From positions 1 through 56,533 of the forward strand of contig BAYV01000023.1 of the NCBI GenBank assembly GCA_000710935.1: a DNA stretch of 56,533 nucleotides. Direction: 5' to 3'. The stretch is from Iodidimonas nitroreducens (GTDB lineage: Bacteria > Pseudomonadota > Alphaproteobacteria > Sphingomonadales > Rhodothalassiaceae). Position numbers and translations under genes: made by a program. The notes below the pieces were generated by a model. It made no database searches and was not told the DNA's origin. It worked only from the letters and a program-made list of their open reading frames with translations. Shown here in pieces: positions 49,072 through 56,533 of this stretch (position 1 is the first letter of the stretch; every line of letters starts with the position of its first letter).

Positions 49072-49172
49072 CAGATTTGTCCTTAAAAAAGATAGAAAAC
49101 AATTCGTTTTACGGTTCATTAAGCCTGACAGAGCATGATCAGGCAGATAAATCATCAGGCTTTTTGTGCATC

Positions 49173-49628
49173 ATGACCCAGTATCAAACCGATTTTCAGG
49201 CTGACTCCGCCCAGCTTCCCGCCTTGTATCAGATTTTGGAACAAGCGCAGAAAGAGATCGATAACCCGACCCTGCAATTTCCGCTCATCTTCAGCTTCAT
49301 ATGGGATGGCATAGAGTTTGAATGTTCCATCGACAAACCAAGGCACGGACAATCGCGCCTCAGCCTGAAAGCAAGGCTGGGCTATCTGCCCTTTTCAGCC
49401 GAAAATCCGGATGGCAGAAGGCATATGATCGCCATTTTGGAGCAATCGAGATTACGCGATCATGATCAGATCACCAAGGATGCCCAAGGGCTGATCAGCT
49501 TTTCCAGCCTTACCGATATCGCTGAACCCACCGATCTGCACGATATCATCAAGGCATTGGCGATCATTCTCTTTTCCATCGAAACCACCTTCAGCCGATT
49601 GCATGGATGCTTTTCCCCCATTTCCTAA
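49173..49628 (+). CDS. Unrecognised 151-residue protein
   Basis: The product starts MTQYQTDFQADSAQLPALYQ, has no signal peptide or clear membrane helix, and mixes polar and hydrophobic residues as in a small soluble alpha/beta protein (LIFSFIWDGIEFECS, then LSLKARLGYLPFSAENPDGR). I do not recognise the family. The start is uncertain: no good ribosome site lies before this ATG, and the frame is open to 49044, which would overlap the atm1 start on the other strand. It is divergent from atm1 and upstream of hspQ. Confidence 0.5.
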   Translation: MTQYQTDFQADSAQLPALYQILEQAQKEIDNPTLQFPLIFSFIWDGIEFECSIDKPRHGQSRLSLKARLGYLPFSAENPDGRRHMIAILEQSRLRDHDQITKDAQGLISFSSLTDIAEPTDLHDIIKALAIILFSIETTFSRLHGCFSPIS

Positions 49629-49750
49629 AACCAAATGGGTAAATTCCTTTCGGCGCAGGGGCCAAAAGCGCTTGATCAGCGGCCCTACTCTCCTTTAATT
49701 TTAGCCCATTGCAGCACTTTAATGATCAGAAACAATCACAGGCACCAAAA

Positions 49751-50080
49751 GTGACAAGATTTGCGGAAGGAAAATTTTCAATCGGCCAGATCGTGAAACA
49801 CAGGATCTTTCCGTTTCGCGGCGTGATTTATGATGTCGATCCCGTTTTCGATAATAGCGAAGAGTGGTGGCTGTCTATCCCCGAAGCCATGCGGCCCAGA
49901 AAAGATCAGCCTTTCTATCATGTGCTGGCGGAAAATGAACAATCCACCTATATGGCCTATGTCAGCCAGCAAAATCTGGAATCCGATACATCAGGGCCCT
50001 GCCGCCATCCCGATATTCCCAATCATCTGGGCCCCTATCAGGATGGGAGCTATAAGCTCCCTATGCTCAGCCTGAATTGA
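49751..50080 (+). CDS. hspQ: Heat shock protein HspQ
   Basis: HspQ (YccV) is a small factor that in E. coli binds hemimethylated DNA and modulates Lon protease. The 109-residue product shows FSIGQIVKHRIFPFRGVIYDVDP and EEWWLSIPEAMRPRKDQPFYHVLAE, the full family core. I choose the GTG at 49751 (AGG 8 nt upstream), which gives the normal N-terminus; a TTG at 49709 would add 14 atypical residues. It is convergent with nrtS, 3 bp between stops. Confidence 0.92.
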   Translation: MTRFAEGKFSIGQIVKHRIFPFRGVIYDVDPVFDNSEEWWLSIPEAMRPRKDQPFYHVLAENEQSTYMAYVSQQNLESDTSGPCRHPDIPNHLGPYQDGSYKLPMLSLN

Positions 50081-50083
50081 TGG

Positions 50084-50356
50084 CTATGGCTTTGGGCGAG
50101 GCTCTGGCTCAACCACCGGCCTGCGGCTTTGGGCCACGATATGGGCCGCCCCGGAATAGCTGGAAACGCAATAGGGCACGATGAAGGTCATGATCACCTT
50201 CCAAAGCGGCGGCATCTCGCCTTTTAAAAACAACTCACCCTGATTGATCAAAACCAGAATAACACCAACAATCAGAGCCACTTTCAGCCCACGAGTCACC
50301 ACGGATCGCAGGCGCAAAGCTTCGAATAATGTCATGGGCTGCGCGCTAGAATTCAT
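50084..50356 (-). CDS. nrtS: NrtS-like small nitrate/nitrite transporter
   Basis: The 90-residue product has two membrane helices with the sequence pattern of NrtS proteins: VALIVGVILVLINQGELFL, then WKVIMTFIVPYCVSSYSGA. Characterised NrtS-type proteins are small nitrate/nitrite transporters. No nitrate or nitrite reductase genes are nearby, so the role here rests on similarity only. The ATG has GAGGG 4 nt upstream. Confidence 0.7.
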   Translation of the reverse strand: MNSSAQPMTLFEALRLRSVVTRGLKVALIVGVILVLINQGELFLKGEMPPLWKVIMTFIVPYCVSSYSGAAHIVAQSRRPVVEPEPRPKP

Positions 50357-50463
50357 GAAACCCTCTTGCCTGTGTTCACCAGATTTGAAATAGACTGCAA
50401 AGCCATCAACGACAACCGCAAAAGCGCGAAGGTCGCCCGCCCCCCTATCACAGGATTATTCTC

Positions 50464-51798
50464 ATGAACACTTGCGTCCATATCATTGGCGGGGGATTGG
50501 CGGGATCAGAAGCCGCATGGCAAATCGCCGAGCAGGGCATTTCCGTGATCCTGCATGAAATGCGCCCCAGAAGAACCACCGCCGCCCATCATGGCGAGGG
50601 ATTGGCTGAATTGGTCTGCTCCAATTCCTTTCGATCCGATGATGCACAAAATAATGCCGTTGGCCTTTTGCATGAAGAAATGCGCCGGATGAATTCGCTG
50701 ATCATGCGCTGTGGCGATGCCACCAAAGTGCCTGCGGGATCGGCCTTGGCGGTGGATCGCGATCATTTTTCGGATATGGTCAGCACCATCCTCAAAAATC
50801 ATCCCCTGATCGAAATTGAGCGCGATTGCATCGATGAATTGCCCCCCGCCGATTGGTCGAATGTGATCATTGCCACCGGCCCCCTCACATCGGATGGTTT
50901 AAGCCATGCCATCCTTGGTTTAACCGGAGAAGACAGCCTCGCCTTTTTTGATGCTATCGCCCCCATCGTTTATAAGGATAGCATCAATTTCGATATTGCC
51001 TGGTTTCAATCCCGCTATGATAAAGGCGAAGGGGCCGATTATATTAATTGCCCCCTCGATCAAGCCCAATATGAAGCCTTCATCAAGGCCCTGCTGGAAG
51101 GCGAAAAAACCAGCTTCAAGGAATGGGAAGCCAACACCCCCTATTTTGAAGGCTGTATGCCCATCGAGGTGATGGCCGAACGCGGCCATGAAACCCTGCG
51201 TTTTGGCCCGATGAAGCCGGTGGGCCTGATCGATCCCCGCACCGGGCGCCAGGCCCATGCCGTGATCCAATTGCGGCAGGATAACAAGCTGGGCACGCTC
51301 TATAATATGGTGGGCTTTCAAACCAAGCTGAAATATGGGGCACAAACCGATATTTTCCGCATGATCCCCGGGCTTGAGCAGGCGCGGTTCGCCCGTTTGG
51401 GCGGGCTGCATCGCAATACCTTTATCAATGCGCCGAAACTGCTCGATCAAAGCCTGCGGCTGAAGGCGGATCCCCGCCTGCGCTTTGCGGGGCAGATCAC
51501 CGGCGTTGAAGGCTATATCGAATCCGCCGCCATCGGTCTGTTGGCCGGTCGGTTCGCCGCCGCCGAGGCGAAGGGCGAAAGCATCAGCCATCCGCCCATG
51601 GTCACCGCCTTTGGGGCGCTTTTGGCCCATATCACCGGCGGCGCCCATGCGGAAAGCTTTCAGCCGATGAATGTGAATTTCGGGCTGTTCCCGCCTTTGG
51701 AAGGCCGGATCAGGAAAAAAGAGCGCAAGCCCGCCATGAGCGAACGCGCCCTTTTGGCCCTTGAGCAATGGCGGCAAAGCACAGACAGCGCCGCCTGA
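50464..51798 (+). CDS. trmFO: Folate/FAD-dependent tRNA (uracil-54-C5)-methyltransferase
   Basis: TrmFO forms ribothymidine at position 54 of tRNA using methylene-tetrahydrofolate and FADH2. The 444-residue product has the FAD-binding start [14 protein letters not shown], the block [14 protein letters not shown] with the first catalytic Cys, [14 protein letters not shown] with the second, and the GidA-like [23 protein letters not shown] lies 8 nt before the ATG. Use of TrmFO rather than TrmA fits an alphaproteobacterium. Confidence 0.96.
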   Translation: MNTCVHIIGGGLAGSEAAWQIAEQGISVILHEMRPRRTTAAHHGEGLAELVCSNSFRSDDAQNNAVGLLHEEMRRMNSLIMRCGDATKVPAGSALAVDRDHFSDMVSTILKNHPLIEIERDCIDELPPADWSNVIIATGPLTSDGLSHAILGLTGEDSLAFFDAIAPIVYKDSINFDIAWFQSRYDKGEGADYINCPLDQAQYEAFIKALLEGEKTSFKEWEANTPYFEGCMPIEVMAERGHETLRFGPMKPVGLIDPRTGRQAHAVIQLRQDNKLGTLYNMVGFQTKLKYGAQTDIFRMIPGLEQARFARLGGLHRNTFINAPKLLDQSLRLKADPRLRFAGQITGVEGYIESAAIGLLAGRFAAAEAKGESISHPPMVTAFGALLAHITGGAHAESFQPMNVNFGLFPPLEGRIRKKERKPAMSERALLALEQWRQSTDSAA

Positions 51799-51821
51799 TC
51801 GCCAAAAAACCGCGTCCGGCC

Positions 51822-52424
51822 CTATTGATTGGCTGATTGCGCGCTTTTATTTTGATCCGCACTGTCTGATGCCAGGCTCATCTTGATGATCTTGCTCGGC
51901 TCCACAGGGGGTTCCCCTACGGCCAAGGCATCCACATGCTCCATCCCTGAGACCACGCGGCCAATGATCGTATATTTATTATCAAGGTTGCTGATCCGGC
52001 TGAAGGTAATATAAAATTGGCTATTGGCGCTATCGGGACTATCGGCCCGAGCCATGGCCATGGTGCCCCGCAAATGCAAAAGATCGCTGAATTCGGCCTT
52101 CAAATCCGGGAGTTCCGATCCGCCCGAGCCATTTCCTGCCGGATCACCGCCCTGCGCCATGAAGCCGGGGATCACCCGATGAAAAATCAGCCCATCATAA
52201 AAACCCCGGCGCACCAGCGTTCTGATCCGCTCCACGCTATTGGGGGCTTTATCGGGGCGCAATTGGATAGTGACCCGCCCCGTTTCCAGATCGAGATAAA
52301 GTGTATTTTCGGGATCGGATAAATCCACAGCCTGATTTTCAGCTTGATTTTGTGCTTGCACCGTCACCGCAGCGCCGCTCAAGCTCAGGGCCAATAAGCC
52401 TGCAAACCATTTTTTCAATATCAT
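51822..52424 (-). CDS. Exported cyclophilin-type peptidyl-prolyl isomerase
   Basis: The 200-residue product has a signal peptide (LKKWFAGLLALSLSGAAVTV, cleavage near QAQ) and a single cyclophilin domain with FHRVIPGFMAQGGDPAGNG (catalytic Arg, FMxQGGD), then MARADSPDSANSQFYITFS and LDNKYTIIGRVVSGM. It should fold periplasmic proteins by proline isomerisation. A Ser/Gln/Asn-rich tail follows. The ATG at 52424 has AAGG 8 nt upstream. It lies downstream of coaD on the same strand, a common alphaproteobacterial pairing. Confidence 0.92.
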   Translation of the reverse strand: MILKKWFAGLLALSLSGAAVTVQAQNQAENQAVDLSDPENTLYLDLETGRVTIQLRPDKAPNSVERIRTLVRRGFYDGLIFHRVIPGFMAQGGDPAGNGSGGSELPDLKAEFSDLLHLRGTMAMARADSPDSANSQFYITFSRISNLDNKYTIIGRVVSGMEHVDALAVGEPPVEPSKIIKMSLASDSADQNKSAQSANQ

Positions 52425-52499
52425 CGAGAACACCTTCAATTTCGCAAGTTCCATTTCCCATCGCCCCAAATCTTATAAACACAGCGGACAGAGGGGCCA

Positions 52500-53027
52500 T
52501 CAAGGGGCCGCTTTGCGGCGGCGGCGATCAGCAATCTGGGCACGCACGGCATGGGCCACGCGCTTTGGAATGAATTGATCGATCCGCCCGCCATAGCTTG
52601 CGATTTCTTTCACCAGTTTCGAAGCAATCGGCTGATATTTGGCATCCGCCATTAAAAACACGGTCTCCACATCGGGATTGAGAAAGGCATTCATCCCGGC
52701 CATCTGAAATTCATATTCAAAATCCGAAACCGCCCGCAAGCCCCTGATGATGATCACCGCCCCGATTGTTTCGGCAAAAGCCATCAACAAATCGTCAAAA
52801 GGCTCGACCGTGATTTTAGCAGCGCAATTTTGGGCCAGTTCCGCCGTTTCGGCACGCACCATTTTCACGCGTTCATCCAGCGAAAAAAGCGGATCCTTGG
52901 ATGGATTGGTGGCAACACCGATCACAAGATGATCCACCAGCTTTGATCCGCGCCGGATAATATCCAGATGGCCATTGGTCACCGGGTCGAATGTTCCCGG
53001 ATATAGCCCGATCCTTTCAGGTGCCAC
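52500..53027 (-). CDS. coaD: Phosphopantetheine adenylyltransferase
   Basis: CoaD transfers AMP to 4'-phosphopantetheine, the penultimate step of CoA synthesis. The 175-residue product has the nucleotidyltransferase motif LYPGTFDPVTNGHLDII, VIIIRGLRAVSDFEYEFQMA and the C-terminal block YQPIASKLVKEIASYGG. It starts at a GTG with GGAGGG 4 nt upstream; the frame is open further to 53111 but the ribosome site decides the start. Confidence 0.96.
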   Translation of the reverse strand: MAPERIGLYPGTFDPVTNGHLDIIRRGSKLVDHLVIGVATNPSKDPLFSLDERVKMVRAETAELAQNCAAKITVEPFDDLLMAFAETIGAVIIIRGLRAVSDFEYEFQMAGMNAFLNPDVETVFLMADAKYQPIASKLVKEIASYGGRIDQFIPKRVAHAVRAQIADRRRRKAAP

Positions 53028-53117
53028 GCTGCCCTCCGCTGCTCGATCAATGAAAGATGCGCCTAGAATTATAGAGCGTGACCACAATAAGCAAGGCGGG
53101 CGACATGTCACTCAAAA

Positions 53118-53801
53118 TCACATGCGCGTTTGATCGCTTTCCATCTGGCGCAGCCATGCCATCAGCCGCCTTTGGGCCGGGCTGCGAGTGGCTGGCATTT
53201 CATGGGTCAGCGCCGCTAAATCTTCGGCTTCATCAATATCGTTTAAAAAATCGAGCATGGCGGGTGCGGGAAAGGCATTGGCTTTAAGGGCATCGATGAA
53301 ATCGGCGCGGGCATGGGCCGTGCTATAGCGCGGGGCCAGCCATAGGGGCTTTGGAATCGGCCTTTTACCGCCAAAAAGCCAGAAACCCCCATCATGGGCG
53401 GGGCCAAAAACAAAATCCTGCTCTTCTAAAGCCTGCTGCGCCGCCTTCAGATGCCTGGCCCCCATTTGCGGCGCATCGGCACCGATCAGAAAAACCTGCC
53501 CATGCACCCGGCGCAGGCCTTCATAAACCCGCCACATCCGCTCACCCAAGGTGCCCGGGCCGGTATGACGCGCCCCGAAATCACGCCAACGCGGATCCTC
53601 CACCCCCTCTGCTTCGGCCACGGCCCAGCGGGCGATCCAATCCTTGCGGGGCTTTAAAAAGCGCGCCACGCTAAAGGCCACGCAATCAAGGCTGTGGTGA
53701 TAGAAATCTTCTGCCTGCGCGGTTCCAATACCCCGGGCAAGCCGCGTTTTAGCCGGGGTCAAACCCGGTGTTTTTACAAAAATGGCAATTGCCCCGCTCA
53801 T
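53118..53801 (-). CDS. DUF2064 / TIGR04282-type nucleotidyl- or glycosyltransferase
   Basis: The 227-residue product belongs to the DUF2064 family, labelled TIGR04282 (arsenosugar biosynthesis-associated glycosyltransferase). It has a GT-A/nucleotidyltransferase-like fold with IAIFVKTPGLTPAKTRLARG at the N-terminus, FLIGADAPQMGARHL as the metal/nucleotide site, FGPAHDGGFWLFGG and NDIDEAEDL. The start overlaps the upstream glycosyltransferase stop as ATGA. It is always safer to read this as a sugar-modifying pair than as proof of arsenic chemistry. Confidence 0.82.
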   Translation of the reverse strand: MSGAIAIFVKTPGLTPAKTRLARGIGTAQAEDFYHHSLDCVAFSVARFLKPRKDWIARWAVAEAEGVEDPRWRDFGARHTGPGTLGERMWRVYEGLRRVHGQVFLIGADAPQMGARHLKAAQQALEEQDFVFGPAHDGGFWLFGGKRPIPKPLWLAPRYSTAHARADFIDALKANAFPAPAMLDFLNDIDEAEDLAALTHEMPATRSPAQRRLMAWLRQMESDQTRM

Positions 53802-54418
53802 GATCTCCGGCTCCATAATAAGGCCCAGGCCTCGGGTGCGGCCTGTTTGATCCAGCGAAATTGATAAAGCAGGGTCAAACGCAGCCAGCCTTTATCGCGA
53901 TAGGTGCGGGCACTGGTCAATAAGGGAGCCGCGATGGCATGAAGGCGCACTCCCGCCCGCCGGGCCTGCCAGACGAATAAATGATCCTCGCCATAGGCGC
54001 AGGCTTCATCATAAGGCCCGCATCGCGCAAAAATTCTGGCCGAACAGGCCAGCCCCTGATCACCAAAGGGCACCGATAAAAGCCGGGAACGCCAAAAAGC
54101 CCCCCATTGATTGAGCTTCACCCAAAAACCCGCCGCATCATCAAAAACCAGATCGAAATAATGCAAGGCATCCGGCTGGCGATGAAAAGCCGCCCGAAGC
54201 TTTTCAATGCTATCGCTTTCAAGGCGGCTATCGGCATGAAGAAACCACAAAAACGCACCCTTGGCCCGGCGTGCCCCGGCATTCAAACTTCTGGCCCGGC
54301 TGCCTTCCTCCATCACCAGAATTTCACACAGACCGGGCCGGCCTTCAAGCTGGGCAAGCAAAGCGGGCAAAGCCGGTTCATTGGGCCGCACCGGGATAAT
54401 CACCGAAATATCATCCAT
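53798..54418 (-). CDS. TIGR04283-type family 2 glycosyltransferase
   Basis: The 206-residue product is a compact GT2 enzyme: ISVIIPVRPNEPALPALLAQ at the N-terminus, EGSRARSLNAGARRAKGAFL for nucleotide-sugar binding, the FLHADSRL motif carrying the metal-binding Asp, and FGDQGLACSARIF. TIGR04283 proteins are called arsenosugar biosynthesis glycosyltransferases. It is translationally coupled to the DUF2064 partner downstream, and lies 33 bp after phhA on the same strand. Confidence 0.85.
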   Translation of the reverse strand: MDDISVIIPVRPNEPALPALLAQLEGRPGLCEILVMEEGSRARSLNAGARRAKGAFLWFLHADSRLESDSIEKLRAAFHRQPDALHYFDLVFDDAAGFWVKLNQWGAFWRSRLLSVPFGDQGLACSARIFARCGPYDEACAYGEDHLFVWQARRAGVRLHAIAAPLLTSARTYRDKGWLRLTLLYQFRWIKQAAPEAWALLWSRRS

Positions 54419-54451
54419 GATCAGGAAAGCAGTGCGCGAAAACGGCGCGCA

Positions 54452-55327
54452 TCAGGCATCCTTGAGAGCCGCCGATTGCGCCATGGCATAGGCCTGGGTT
54501 CCCTGATGATGCACATGATCTTCATCCAGAATCGTTGCAACGGCATATTTGGGGCGGGCTTTGATATGATCATAAACCGGCCCAAAAGGCTGATATGTGG
54601 CATCAAGAAGTTCTTTGAAGCTATTGATGACAAAATAGGTTTGCTGAAAATCATCGATACGGTAATCGGTGCACATCACCCGTTCAAGATCAAAATGCAG
54701 GCGATTGGGCGATAAATCTTCCAACGCAAACACCGATTCCGCCGGGCTGGAAACGATCCCCGCCCCATAAAGACGCATCCCCGCAGCGGTTTTTATCAGG
54801 CCAAATTCCACCGTATACCAATAAAGCCGGGCCAGATTATGCAAAACCCCGCGCCCGGCCGCAGCCAATCCGCCCTTGCCATAGGCTTCCATATAATCGG
54901 CGAACACCGGATCGCTGAGCATCGGCACATGGCCGAAAACATCATGAAAAACATCGGGTTCCTGAATATAATCGAAGTGCTTTTCATCACGGATGAAATT
55001 GCCCGCCGGAAAGCGGCGATTGGCCAGATGATCGAAAAACACCTCATCGGGCACCAGATCCGGCACCGCCACGACCTGCCAGCCGGTGCGATCCATCAGG
55101 CGATCAGACAAATCCTTGAAATTGGGAATACCACCATTTGAAAGCTTCAGGGCTTCAAGGCCATGGAGAAACTGATCGCAGGCCCTGCCCTGCAAAACAT
55201 CGCGCTGGCGGGCATAAAGGCGATCCCAGCGATCATGTTCTGCCGGGCTGTAATGCCCCCAATCCTGATCAATGGTATAATCGGCATTGACCTCAACCTC
55301 GCGGCCTAGCCTTGTGGTGATTTTCAT
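54452..55327 (-). CDS. phhA: Phenylalanine 4-monooxygenase
   Basis: PhhA hydroxylates phenylalanine to tyrosine with O2 and a pterin cofactor. The 291-residue, single-domain bacterial enzyme shows the iron ligands in DVFHDVFGHVPMLSD (two His) and YWYTVEFGLI (Glu), plus AGIVSSPAESVFAL. The start overlaps the end of fahA as ATGA, placing it in the homogentisate-pathway operon. A C-terminal extension rich in His and Ala ends the protein. Confidence 0.96.
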   Translation of the reverse strand: MKITTRLGREVEVNADYTIDQDWGHYSPAEHDRWDRLYARQRDVLQGRACDQFLHGLEALKLSNGGIPNFKDLSDRLMDRTGWQVVAVPDLVPDEVFFDHLANRRFPAGNFIRDEKHFDYIQEPDVFHDVFGHVPMLSDPVFADYMEAYGKGGLAAAGRGVLHNLARLYWYTVEFGLIKTAAGMRLYGAGIVSSPAESVFALEDLSPNRLHFDLERVMCTDYRIDDFQQTYFVINSFKELLDATYQPFGPVYDHIKARPKYAVATILDEDHVHHQGTQAYAMAQSAALKDA

Positions 55328-56343
55328 CTGCCGGGGCCTTCATATCTGGTAATTTTCTGATCGATCGCGCCAAATAATGACCGGCCACCCGCATCGCGCA
55401 TTTCGATACGCACCCGATCGCCAAATTGCAGGAAAGACGTACGCATTTCGCCGGTCTGGATTTTTTCGATCATGCGGATTTCGGCGATGCAGCTATAGCC
55501 CGCGCCGCCTTCGCCCACCGGCTTACCCGGGCCGCCATCAAGCTTGTTAGACACCGTTCCCGAACCGATGATGGTGCCCGCTTCCAAAGGCCGGGATTTG
55601 GCGGCATGGGCGATCAATTGCGGGAAGTTAAAGGTCATGTCGATCCCGGCATTGGGCTTGCCGAAGGGCGCATCATTCAAAAAGGATAAAAGCGGCAGAT
55701 GCAGCATGCCATCTTGCCATGCCGGGCCCAATTCATCGGGGGAAAGGGCAAGGGGCGAAAAGGCGGATGAGGGCTTTGATTGGAAAAAACCAAAGCCCTT
55801 CGCCAGTTCAGCCGGGATCAGATTACGCAAAGACACATCATTCACCAGCATCAAAAGGGCGATATGCGCCCCCGCATCCGCAGCCGAAACGCCCATGGGC
55901 ACATCATCGGTAATGATGGCGATTTCCGCCTCGAAATCGATCCCCCAGTCCGTATCCGCCATGGAAATATCTTCATGCGGTGCCAGAAAACAATCAGACC
56001 CGCCCTGATACATCAGGGGGTCTTCCCAGAAACTTTCGGGGATCTCCGCCCCGCGCGCCTTCCGCACCAATTCCACATGGTTGACATAAGCCGATCCATC
56101 CGCCCATTGATAGGCGCGGGGCAAGGGCGAGGCGCAGGCCGCTTCATCAAACGGCTCGCCATCGATACGCCCGGCATCCAGATCATCGCTCAAAGCCTGC
56201 AAGCGGGGCGCAAGAGACGCCCAATCATCAAGCGCTGCCTGAAGCGTGGGGGCGATCTTGTCCGCACGCACCATCTTTTCATGGTCTTTGCGAACCAGAA
56301 CCAACTGGCCGTCACGCCCTTTTTTGATGGTTGCCAATCTCAT
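55324..56343 (-). CDS. fahA: Fumarylacetoacetase
   Basis: FahA cleaves fumarylacetoacetate to fumarate and acetoacetate, the last step of tyrosine breakdown. The 339-residue product has an N-terminal domain and the FAH fold with WGIDFEAEIAIITDDVPMG (metal-binding Glu/Asp), LLMLVNDVSLRNLIPAEL, KGFGFFQSKP, and GTIIGSGTVSNKLDGGPG. The ATG has AAGGAG at about 6 nt. Genes on each side are phhA and a probable hmgA, which supports the specific role over other FAH-family hydrolases. Confidence 0.93.
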   Translation of the reverse strand: MRLATIKKGRDGQLVLVRKDHEKMVRADKIAPTLQAALDDWASLAPRLQALSDDLDAGRIDGEPFDEAACASPLPRAYQWADGSAYVNHVELVRKARGAEIPESFWEDPLMYQGGSDCFLAPHEDISMADTDWGIDFEAEIAIITDDVPMGVSAADAGAHIALLMLVNDVSLRNLIPAELAKGFGFFQSKPSSAFSPLALSPDELGPAWQDGMLHLPLLSFLNDAPFGKPNAGIDMTFNFPQLIAHAAKSRPLEAGTIIGSGTVSNKLDGGPGKPVGEGGAGYSCIAEIRMIEKIQTGEMRTSFLQFGDRVRIEMRDAGGRSLFGAIDQKITRYEGPGR

Positions 56344-56398
56344 AAAATCTCCTTGTCCTCGTCATCACGGTCAGCCTCAGGATTGAAAGACTGCCAGC

Positions 56399-56533
56399 CT
56401 ATTCGGCGGCCGGGTCCATCCGCTCGGCGGCGCCCCAGCTTAGATAATAATCGGACCATTCCACCCCTTCCGCCTCGGCATGGATAGTCAGGGCATCGCG
56501 GGTATCGATCATCACTGCCACTTCATCTGTGGA
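56399..56533 (-). CDS. hmgA: C-terminal end of a probable homogentisate 1,2-dioxygenase (cut by window edge)
   Basis: Forty-four residues and the TAG stop are visible (STDEVAVMIDTRDALTIHAE and onward, then YYLSWGAAERMDPAAE). The stretch is too short for a firm family call. Its position directly upstream of fahA and phhA, 55 bp before fahA, and the EVAVMIDTRDAL stretch suggest homogentisate dioxygenase, which would supply the substrate line to fumarylacetoacetate. The rest of the gene lies outside the window. Confidence 0.55.
   Translation of the reverse strand, partial: STDEVAVMIDTRDALTIHAEAEGVEWSDYYLSWGAAERMDPAAE

Overview
The window reads as a chromosomal segment of an alphaproteobacterium. 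Markers are a 36-residue aa3-type cytochrome oxidase subunit IV, a DUF2336 protein, GTTC-N7-GTTC (alphaproteobacterial LexA) boxes, TrmFO instead of TrmA, an Atm1-type exporter, HspQ and NrtS. Most genes are housekeeping and tightly packed, often with ATGA stop/start overlaps. I cannot fix the order or genus from the sequence alone. There is no rRNA, CRISPR array, prophage or recognisable insertion sequence.

Layout. 1-3825: tail of an unidentified acidic protein with its terminator, cyclopropane-fatty-acid synthase, a secreted DUF4139 protein, ssb, and the tiny cytochrome oxidase subunit IV gene. 3937-10010: a large autotransporter, a small membrane protein, a 417-bp AT-rich gap and an orphan sensor kinase preceded by a possible 9-codon leader ORF. 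10095-15291: a three-gene export operon (ABC protein, HlyD-type adaptor, TolC-type channel) with a divergent OxyR-like LysR regulator. The ABC protein has lost every ATP-binding motif and the regulator lacks the peroxidatic cysteine. 15307-22516: gyrA, a DUF2336 gene, an RhlE-like helicase ending in 23-bp tandem repeats, and an enoyl-CoA hydratase homologue.

22557-31823: the TPR-bamB-der operon, panB, an old yellow enzyme, a catalase-peroxidase with a Sec signal peptide, and a membrane-protein/XRE-regulator pair under two copies of one palindromic operator. 31883-39374: guaA, a TPR protein, rsmB, guaB, rlmE, ppx and tRNA-Gln(CTG). 39455-40508: two LexA boxes bracket a promoter immediately before an unrecognised 65-residue single-helix membrane protein, convergent with a SPOR lipoprotein gene.

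40679-56533: a PadR regulator with an RND pump (adaptor and pump, no outer-membrane channel), psd-pssA phospholipid synthesis, atm1, an unrecognised 151-residue protein, hspQ, nrtS, trmFO, a periplasmic-type cyclophilin, coaD, a two-gene TIGR04282/TIGR04283 glycosyltransferase pair, and a phenylalanine/tyrosine breakdown operon (probable hmgA, fahA, phhA) cut by the right edge.

The strongest candidates for undescribed biology are the SOS-controlled small membrane protein (39455-39720) and the ABC/HlyD/TolC operon whose ABC subunit looks unable to bind ATP (10095-14271).
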